Source: Stereocaulon alpinum (Eukaryota > Ascomycota > Lecanoromycetes > Lecanorales > Stereocaulaceae). Taken from it: DNA of 64,000 nt. Numbering within the stretch: position 1 is the first letter of the stretch; each line of letters opens with the position of its first letter. Both the position numbers and the translations under genes were made by a program. Shown one piece after another: positions 57,550-64,000 of the stretch. The notes beneath the pieces were generated by a model. It was given only the letters and a program-made list of their open reading frames with translations. It made no database searches and was not told the origin of the DNA. The stretch is from assembly GCA_018257865.1 (NCBI GenBank), contig JAEUBA010000033.1, positions 124,001 to 188,000 on the forward strand, read 5' to 3'.

Positions 57550-58460
57550 ATTGGGCTATTGAGAGCGAAGGTACGCGGGTACTGCGCGGTGATACGGAGC
57601 GAGTGATTAGCAATGTCAGGCTGGCCTTTCAGTTGTTGTTCAGGGAAAATGTTCATTCAGGTTTCGAGGTCGCCGAGTTCACTTTTTCGCGGGGCTGGCT
57701 GTTGGTGGGGCAGCTGTGGCAACTAATTACGATGGTTTTGTTTGATTGTCATACGAGCGATCGGAGGTTGGTCGAAATTTTTCTTTGATAGCTAGCTACG
57801 CTCCTGATGAAACGTCGTGATCGTTGTTGTCTTCCAACTTATTATTTGCAATAGAAACGTTGCCTTAATCTATCATCTGTAGGCATATCTCCCCCTGAAC
57901 GACTTCATAACCATGTCCAATACACCTTGCTAATATTTTCGACACCAACTGCCTCCCTTTCACACGCAATAATCCACATGCTTCTATTGTGTGGTAAGAT
58001 AGTTCTTGTCTATAGTGCTGTTGCCGTTGCGCTGCCGGTATCGTCGAGTATTGTTTGTCGAGTATGGAAGAGCGTACATGTAGGACAACCCAACGGTCGC
58101 GGATGATGAGAGGGGCAGCGACAAAGTAAGATGGGAAAAAGGCAAAAGAGGAGATTACAGAATAGTTTCCCATTACAACATCTTTTTGGGCAGAATAGCT
58201 GGCCTCAAGAGCGAGCATTTGCGAGGATTCAGAGCCACTTGTAGAATGCTTTCACTAAGGCAAGCAGATTCCGAGCTGCGACTTTGGGAGAAACGAGTGG
58301 GCGCGGGTGTATGAATCTGGTGATTCAGGACTAGAGTCGAGCTGGCGGTAGTGGGTAATGGAATCATAGGTTTTGGTCTTGGTCTTGGTCTTGGTTATTC
58401 AGAATAGTTCTTGTTTAGGAAGAGTCTGCGCAATTCTCGATCCTCCCTTCACACCCTAGG
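57550..58460. other. Intergenic stretch between SNX3 and Sec61-gamma
   Basis: SNX3 promoter and Sec61-gamma 3' flank. Minus-strand frames at 57865-58218 and 58173-58367 have no family-like content. A short GGTCTT repeat (58375-58392, three copies plus a partial) lies near the Sec61-gamma stop. Confidence 0.5.
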
Positions 58461-58866
58461 TCATCCGACAAGGACTTGGTTGACGGGAATGTGTACTGTA
58501 GGAAAGCGGTCAGTAAGTTTGCCTTTCTTCTCAAGGCCGCAGATGAACTTAGGAGTAAGGGGCTACCAACTCAGCTTAACGACGTATCCTATTGCCCCCA
58601 TTACTACAAACCCAACGCCCACTGCCTGCGATATCTTGAGAAACTCGCGTCTGTCCGCTATATACCCTCCTCGTTAGCGATAGAACATCCCCTCAAATCT
58701 ATAACAGGGCTGGAGTCGCTCACGTTTCGTACATCTGTAAATTCATTAGTCTACTGCTGTAGTGGGGATCGTGGAGTAGGGAGACAGTGCACCTATTTAT
58801 GAATTGCGTGCCATCGTGGAGGAAATCCCGTGGGATATCTAGAAGCTCTTTGAATTGGTCTGACAT
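58461..58866 (-). CDS. SSS1: Sec61 translocon gamma subunit (Sss1) with an 11-nt exon
   Basis: Tail-anchored subunit of the ER protein-conducting channel Sec61. Too finely split for ORF calling: four minus-strand exons 58866-58793, 58734-58724, 58657-58571, 58495-58461; introns 58, 66 and 75 nt, phases 2, 1 and 1; 68 residues. Exon 2 is only 11 nt and supplies R-C-T-K-P with its neighbours. Joined: MSDQFKELLDIPRDFLHDG, QFINRCTKPDRREFLKIS, then QAVGVGFVVMGAIGYVVKL|IHIPVNQVLVG, which is the canonical Sec61-gamma sequence with its single C-terminal helix and the I-P-V-N luminal end. Each junction is fixed by conserved residues on both sides. Transcribed in the same direction as SNX3 and eS4. Confidence 0.95.
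58724..58734 (-). other. 11-nt microexon of SSS1
   Basis: Sequence in coding sense: A TGT ACG AAA C. It is flanked by TTTACAG upstream and GTGAGC downstream. It encodes C-T-K plus split codons for R and P, residues conserved in all Sec61-gamma proteins. Confidence 0.85.
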
Positions 58867-59826
58867 TATGGGTTTCAGAAGATAGGAGAGGGGAAAGTTG
58901 GGGGGTTCGAAGTGTGTCCGTGGAGTCCCTGAGCAAGTGGTTACAAGGGACCTATGTTAAGGAGCGGCTAAGAATGTGTCTGTGGATGGGAAGACAGCGA
59001 TTCAGATAGCTGGATAACGCGAGAGAATTGTAAGGACAGCTGGAGGGCGAGACACTTTGAGCCGCAGTAACAATCGGGTAGCGCTAGCGATCTCTCCGTG
59101 TTATCTTTCAGTAGCGTGATCCCTGAGATTCCGTGAAGCGGACTTGCAAGCTCCAAATTTACCATCTTCTCCGTCAAGTCAGCTTCGTCTTACACAATAT
59201 TGAGGCTTCGCTATCGCGGCGAATACAACTCGCCTTTCATATGTCACCTCAATCTTTCTGGTTGCAGCACTTCTATCTATCAAAATCCCTTCCAACAGCT
59301 CCACGCAAGTGGTCACAATCTATCGGACGAGGCTGATAGCCCCTTCTCCAACTGACATTGCCGCAATTACTGACTACAGCGACATTATTTTCTTCTAGTA
59401 GCTCGAGATGTCGAGATGATGGGATTGCATTTGTTAAGACTGTCTTGTACCACTGTAGTACTACTCCAACTTCAATCATCCATCTGTCAAGGCAGGCCTT
59501 CGGGTTGATCCAATTGTTGTGCGCACACCAAGTGTTCTGTGCGAGATCTCTTCTTCTACTGAGCTTAAGTTACCTGTACGTATATCTGGCTGGCTTTGCG
59601 AAAAGCGTTTCCCTACCTTGGGCCTTTCTTGCCGTCTGCAGCTCGCAATCTGGCGAGCAGTGGTACTGGCTGATCTTCCAGCATCTTAATATGTGTCTTG
59701 TCGAAAGCTAACACAGTCGTTGGCGCTCTGCAGACCTGTACTTCTACCTTCACTCTTCGAGACCTGTATTCATAATACAAATACACTCGAGGTTATCCTC
59801 CTAACAGCTGAACCAAGCCCCTCATA
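58867..59826. other. Divergent promoter region, SSS1 / CFIm68-like
   Basis: About 0.96 kb between divergent starts. A 117-codon plus-strand frame (59358-59711) is Leu/Ser-rich without a recognisable family. TC-rich stretches lie close to 59827. Confidence 0.5.
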
Positions 59827-61455
59827 ATGGCTGAAAATGAAGAAGACACTTTCGACATTGACATTTATGGTGATGGAGGACAAGACTACCAGCAAGATGG
59901 GACAGATGATGCAATGAAAGCCGAGGAGAAATCCGGTCCTACTAGTCCTACCGCCGTCACTGCCACAGATGCTGCTCCAAGTGGCCAAACCGATACCTCC
60001 ACAAACTCAGCAGTAAATCTAGGAAATGGCCACGGAGGAGATGATGTAGCGCAGAAGATTGCCAGCACTGACGAATCAGCTCCAGACCCTGTACACCTTC
60101 CCAAGCATGCTCCCCAAACCCAAGGCTTGAAGCGCAAAGACGGAGCAGATGATAGATATGTCGATCCCGGTGCCACTACAGCTCTCTTCGTCTCGGAATT
60201 ACATTGGTGGGTGAATGACGATGATGTTCGCGGTTGGGCGAATCAGGCTCAATGCGAAGACGAACTTGAGGAGATCACATTCAGCGAGCACAAAGTTAAT
60301 GGAAAGAGCAAAGGGTAAAATTTGCTTCCGATGGAGATGATGAACGAAAAGCTAATGCGACGATTACTTAGGCAAGCCTACGTCTTATTCAAATCCCCCC
60401 AGGCAGCCACTGCTGCAAAGCAGAGGATCGAATCTTTTGGCGAAGGTCAGCAGTATACGAAAAAGTTCACAGTCAGCTACACCAATCCCTACACCAACCC
60501 TTTCAAGACACTCCCCAAAGATGGACCACAGCGCAACAGCGGTGCTTCGAACAACAATCGTTCAACAACGGGCGCCTATGGCGGAGGAGGAACAGGGATG
60601 ACTGGCATGCAATCGCAAAACATGGGCTACAACAACTCTGGCGGTTACCGAGGGAATAACCGTGGCGGCGGATATAACAACCGAGGAGGCATGAACAACA
60701 TGGGAGGCTACAACAGAGGAGGCTTTCAGCAGCCAATGACTGGCGCATTTCAGGGTGGTTTCCAAGCCTCACCCATGGGCGCCATGCAACCTTATGGTGG
60801 CTTCCAGAACCGAGGTGCCATGGTGGGAGGCATGCGAGGATCACCGATGGGCATGAGAGGCGGTAGAGGAGGTATGGGCAATGGCATGATGGGTATGCCG
60901 ATGAACGGTATGGGAATGCCTGCAATGGGAGGTATGGGGATGAACATGCCCCAAATGGCTGGAGGTATGGGAATGCAAGGTATGCTCGCTTCTTACAATT
61001 ATTCCAATCCCAATCCATTCGGACATCCTGAATTGCCTGCCACCCCGGCAATGCATTACACGTCTGCTGAGCCCCAAGCACAATACACCTATGTTGCTCC
61101 CCAAGGGCAACAGCACTTCTATCCCTCTCCCACGGGCCCCTCTCCTCCAAAGACACGTGGAAGTATTGCTCCCGGAATGAATAGCGATTCCAGCTCCGCA
61201 TGGGCCCAGTACACCCAGTACTCGCCTCCTGCAGCGATCCCTCCCCCAGCCTACTCTTCTCAAGCCCCAACCCCAGGCAATGTTACTCCCCACTCAAGTT
61301 CAAGCGCAGCGCTAAATCGTACCTCATCGCGGATAGGCACTCAAACGCACTTCAACCCTGCTTTCTTCCCCCAGCAGAGTCAAGGACAGCAGGGTGGTGC
61401 TTCGCCAGATGCGAACTGGAACCCCCACGGCGCGAAACGGACGAGGCAGGAATAG
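59827..61455 (+). CDS. RRM protein resembling cleavage factor Im large subunit (CPSF6-like)
   Basis: Two exons, 59827-60314 and 60372-61455; intron 57 nt, phase 2; 523 residues. The acidic, disordered N-terminus begins MAENEEDTFDIDIYGD, a D-I-D-I/L-Y-G-D opening typical of CPSF6/7-type proteins. The RRM (residues ~120-195) has RNP2 as TTALFVSELHWWVND, with the W-W of the CFIm68 class, and RNP1 spanning the intron as SKG|QAYVLFKS. After the RRM comes a ~200-residue Gly/Met/Asn/Arg-rich region (GGYRGNNRGGGYNNRGG, then GMGM repeats), followed by a Pro/Ser/Gln-rich tail. It probably works in pre-mRNA 3'-end processing in the nucleus. Without the partner interface visible, a generic RGG-type RNA-binding protein remains possible. 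Confidence 0.75.
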
Positions 61456-61901
61456 AGCTGTCGTCGATAGCCATCTTCGAGCCTCAACACTTCAACCTCT
61501 TCAATTCCATTTCTTGTCAAGCTTAAAACACCATCAATATCTATCGAACCGCTGGATAGGCTCCAGTACGATTTCACCTCTCAGCTTTCATTTGGCTGGC
61601 AGGGTCCAGTGAAATGAGATGAAGCTAGTCGCATTGAGCCAAGAAGGTTCAATTCCATTCATGTATTTTAGATATTGGTAGTTCTACGGTGAGGATACAG
61701 TCTCATGCTTGAGACCACCTTACCATTTCGAGCTCAGTACGGCAATGCAAGATGGTTGTTAAACGCTGAATTGTTACTTGGAATGACTGTGCATGAATAA
61801 CCTATGAAAATTCTCTATGATACATTGTCTGTGTATGCTTTTATCTGCGCAAGTGGCGACTCTGTGAAGCTACTATAGGCTAGGCCCCTTGTAGCGAAGA
61901 C
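61456..61901. other. Convergent 3' flanks
   Basis: Between the stop of the RRM gene and the stop of the cryptic minus-strand coding stretch. No ORF, repeat or RNA gene supported. Confidence 0.5.
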
Positions 61902-62521
61902 TTAAATACCGATGTCAATGGCGATTTGTGCCCGTAATATCTCTGAGAAACTGTTCCAGACCTCCGTGTCGATTAAATTGGTCCTTGCAATGTCGAGGAC
62001 GTGTACCAGGTCTAGCTGCTCAGACAGCACACCGCCTCCTATGTATTCAATGAGTGGCTTAACTAAGGGAAGGAAGTTCCCGTTAGAGATTTCAAAGATG
62101 GATTGGCTGGATAAAATTGGCCACGGAGTTCTGTGGAGGTGAGAGATTGGGAATTACTGGAAAGATGTTTAGAGTAGGACGCCTCCGGCGGTGAAAAAGC
62201 TGGATCTATTGCTGGCATTGAAGGGTATATTTGTAGCGCACCGTATGGAAGTACTGCAAGTCGAAAGAAAGTTGATTCGTTTAGGTGGCTCCGAAGAATG
62301 ATTTTTGGGCCTTCCACTGATGGGTAGACATGTAAATGACTCGCTGTAATCGAGTGGCCGAAGTTGCTGATTAGTGAAAGGGCTGTAGAGTGGATGGTAA
62401 GCCTTCGTGGACATTCTTGAATCAGAAGGTCATGAGTGAGTGGGAGTTTTGCCAAGAAGCTACCCTGAAGGCAACGGATATACACAGTGCAAAGCTTATA
62501 TGATCCATGGAATGCACTCAC
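61902..62521 (-). CDS. Cryptic coding stretch, two exons, start not resolved
   Basis: A minus-strand frame from about 62521 to 62125 reads as natural protein (CPRRLTIHSTALSLISNFG, SHLHVYPSVEGPKIILRSH, LNESTFFRLAVLPYGALQIY) with fungal-like codon use and no low complexity. A donor at 62124 (C|GTGGCC), a CTCTAACG branch site and a TTCCTTCCCTTAG acceptor at 62063 join it in phase 1 to a 161-nt exon encoding LKPLIEYIGGGVLSEQLDL... to ...AQIAIDIGI with a stop at 61902. No ATG opens the first part, so an upstream exon is missing. It could belong to the neighbouring 62530-63323 gene or be a separate gene. I recognise no family. Confidence 0.5.
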
Positions 62522-62529
62522 AGAGATGT

Positions 62530-63323
62530 TTATGCACCAAGAGCTTGGTTTCTCAGTTCTTCATTCGTCTGAGACTTGCCCATTGTCATCACTTTCGTAA
62601 GGTAGTTGCACCACTCTTCCGGTACTCCCTCGATTTTCACATTCTTGATTCCTTGCAGACTGGTCAAAGGTATTAAAACACACGGCTCCTTGCCTGTCCT
62701 CAATCCTTCCTTTCCGATGTCCGCAAAGGCGACCTCCACACGGAGGAGGTTCCTTGAAAGGTGTAAGATACCGCAAAGGTTTTCCAAAGCGCACTTTACA
62801 ACAGAGGCGATCTCCTCTTTCTTCACCAAGTCTGCAGGAGAAGGAAGAGCAAGTCCGTTTTCGTGCTCGAAGCCTAGGACGACGTAGAGTCTGACACTTC
62901 TAATGAGGTGCACGGTCTTGCGGAGCTCTGAACTCCAATGTGATGGGACAGCAGCTATGCTGATGTGGTCCTTATAGGGGCTGACTGGTAATCCTATCTT
63001 GCAGCCGAGGAAGCTGCCTTCATTTAAAACAATGGAGACTGGATTGCGGTGGAAAATCACAGCGCGGCCTTCGTCATAAATTTGCCGATTCGTTCGTAGA
63101 AATGCTGGGAAGTATACTGTCGGAGGGTGGAGCCATGCTCCGTTTGTAGCACGCTGGTAGAGAAAGAAGTTTGAGCCAGCTATGACCAGCTCGTCATCTT
63201 TACTAATATCGCCACAGTAGGCGAAGATCTCATCCCGAATCCTATATATTGGTCAGTATCGGGCAAGGAACACTTTTGAGGAAAAGAAGCTTACTCTCTT
63301 GGGATGGCGAGCAAATGAGACAT
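62530..63323 (-). CDS. 2EXR/F-box-like fungal protein
   Basis: Two exons on the minus strand, 63323-63295 and 63241-62530; intron 53 nt, phase 2; 246 residues as modelled. The short first exon gives MSHLLAIPRE and the second starts IRDEIFAYCGD. Together L-L-x-I-P-R-E-I-R-D-E-I-F/Y is the hallmark opening of the very large fungal family variously called 2EXR or F-box-like. A middle block, PAFLRTNRQIYDEGRAVIF (with L-R-T/V-N-R-Q-I-x-x-E), and the end EGVPEEWCNYLTKVM also fit. Members are abundant in plant-associated and soil ascomycetes and have no established function. The 3' end may continue by splicing into the coding stretch at 61902-62521. Confidence 0.7.
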
Positions 63324-64000
63324 GCTGCGATAGGAGTGCATACCGGAGTCACAGAGCGGTTTGTCTGCTGTGCGTTGAGTGAGCAAGAGGTAGCGTGATG
63401 GTTTACTTGAAGTGATGTGACGTAGAATTGGGTACGTGTTAAGACCACATGAGATATCCGGACAATTTGTAAATGACTCGACTCAGTTTGCCTGGACGTT
63501 TTTCATATGAAAATCTGGACGGGAACTATCCTCACTAGCGATTTTCCTTCACGTAAATCAAATGCAGCCTTATCACAATGCCTGCGGAGTGTTCATGGCC
63601 AGCGAGCTACCTTCAGACTAGCGGCACTTGAGCGAGTGCGAGCTCACTGGCGGTGATCGTCCTAGTGGATAGTGCGGTCTTGATCCGCAAGCTGGAGGAA
63701 AACTTTTATCGACAGAGGAAGTGACCACGATCGTGTTTCATGAGTTGACAAGATACTCCACGAAATGCTGCATGTGACACCTGAAGCTCCTCAAACCTTA
63801 CAGTCTCGAGGAATTAGGGCATGGAAGATCGGCTAGGTGCTCGATCACATGGGGTAAGCTATGAGATGTCCAATCAAAACCCCATCAGCCCCTAACGTTT
63901 GTCCAGAGCGGCGAACTTCACTTTCTCATTTCAAGTCTAGTAGAGACTCGGCTCTCTCTTCCTCGGGTTGGCTCAACAAGTACGCACGACACCCACCAGT
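63324..64000. other. Intergenic to window end
   Basis: Upstream flank of the 2EXR/F-box-like gene. No ORF of note, no repeat and no RNA gene recognised. Confidence 0.5.

Overview
The window is eukaryotic nuclear DNA from a filamentous ascomycete (Pezizomycotina). A class such as Dothideomycetes is plausible, but the sequence does not prove it. The grounds are compact genes with mostly 46-90 nt GT-AG introns carrying CTAAC/CTGAC-like branch sites, and a gene set typical of filamentous fungi: a TOK-type outward-rectifier K+ channel, a C4-like annexin, a divergent septin, a Vps62 protein, an RdRP of the RNA-silencing family, fungal-only membrane families and 2EXR/F-box-like proteins. I see no transposon, tRNA, rRNA, CRISPR array or recognisable secondary-metabolite cluster. 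Most gene models below were assembled by hand from exon reading frames, splice phases and remembered family sequence; none has transcript support.

Layout. 1-8.3 kb is gene-poor: the 3' end of a carboxylesterase, a CATCAC-type minisatellite, a BTB/POZ fragment, then GPI2 (GPI-anchor synthesis). 8.3-20 kb holds a six-exon secreted protein of unknown function, a 7-TM membrane protein (minus), a C4-like annexin with a charged serine-rich N-terminus (minus), and a Vps62-like protein. 20-28 kb has the septin-like GTPase, the TOK channel with an apparent GC-AG intron, and a single-pass protein with TPY repeats. 28-36 kb has an aldo-keto reductase (minus), an MFS transporter (minus) divergent from pantothenate kinase, and an Rnl2-like RNA ligase (minus). 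36.7-38.6 kb is a divergent pair, RPL37 and an ELP6 candidate. 39.5-49.8 kb carries two large minus-strand genes: an RRM-containing RdRP and an unrecognised helical/coiled-coil protein. The latter is divergent from mitochondrial D-lactate dehydrogenase (50.2-52.3 kb). 52.5-59 kb contains a two-Myb telobox protein, a small 4-TM protein, eS4, SNX3 and Sec61-gamma (with an 11-nt microexon). 59.8-63.3 kb has a CFIm68-like RRM protein, a cryptic two-exon coding stretch and a 2EXR/F-box-like protein.

The genes are mostly housekeeping (translation, secretory pathway, GPI anchors, CoA, RNA processing) mixed with fungal-specific genes of unknown role. RdRP, the RNA ligase and the telobox protein are nucleic-acid functions in the same 20 kb, but nothing in the sequence shows that they work together. 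Shared intergenic spaces (32.3-33.2, 37.3-37.6 and 49.8-50.2 kb) probably act as bidirectional promoters. The most informative observations are the hand-resolved unusual splicing events, the RNA ligase, the RdRP architecture, the telobox protein, and several unrecognised genes that single-ORF inspection would miss.
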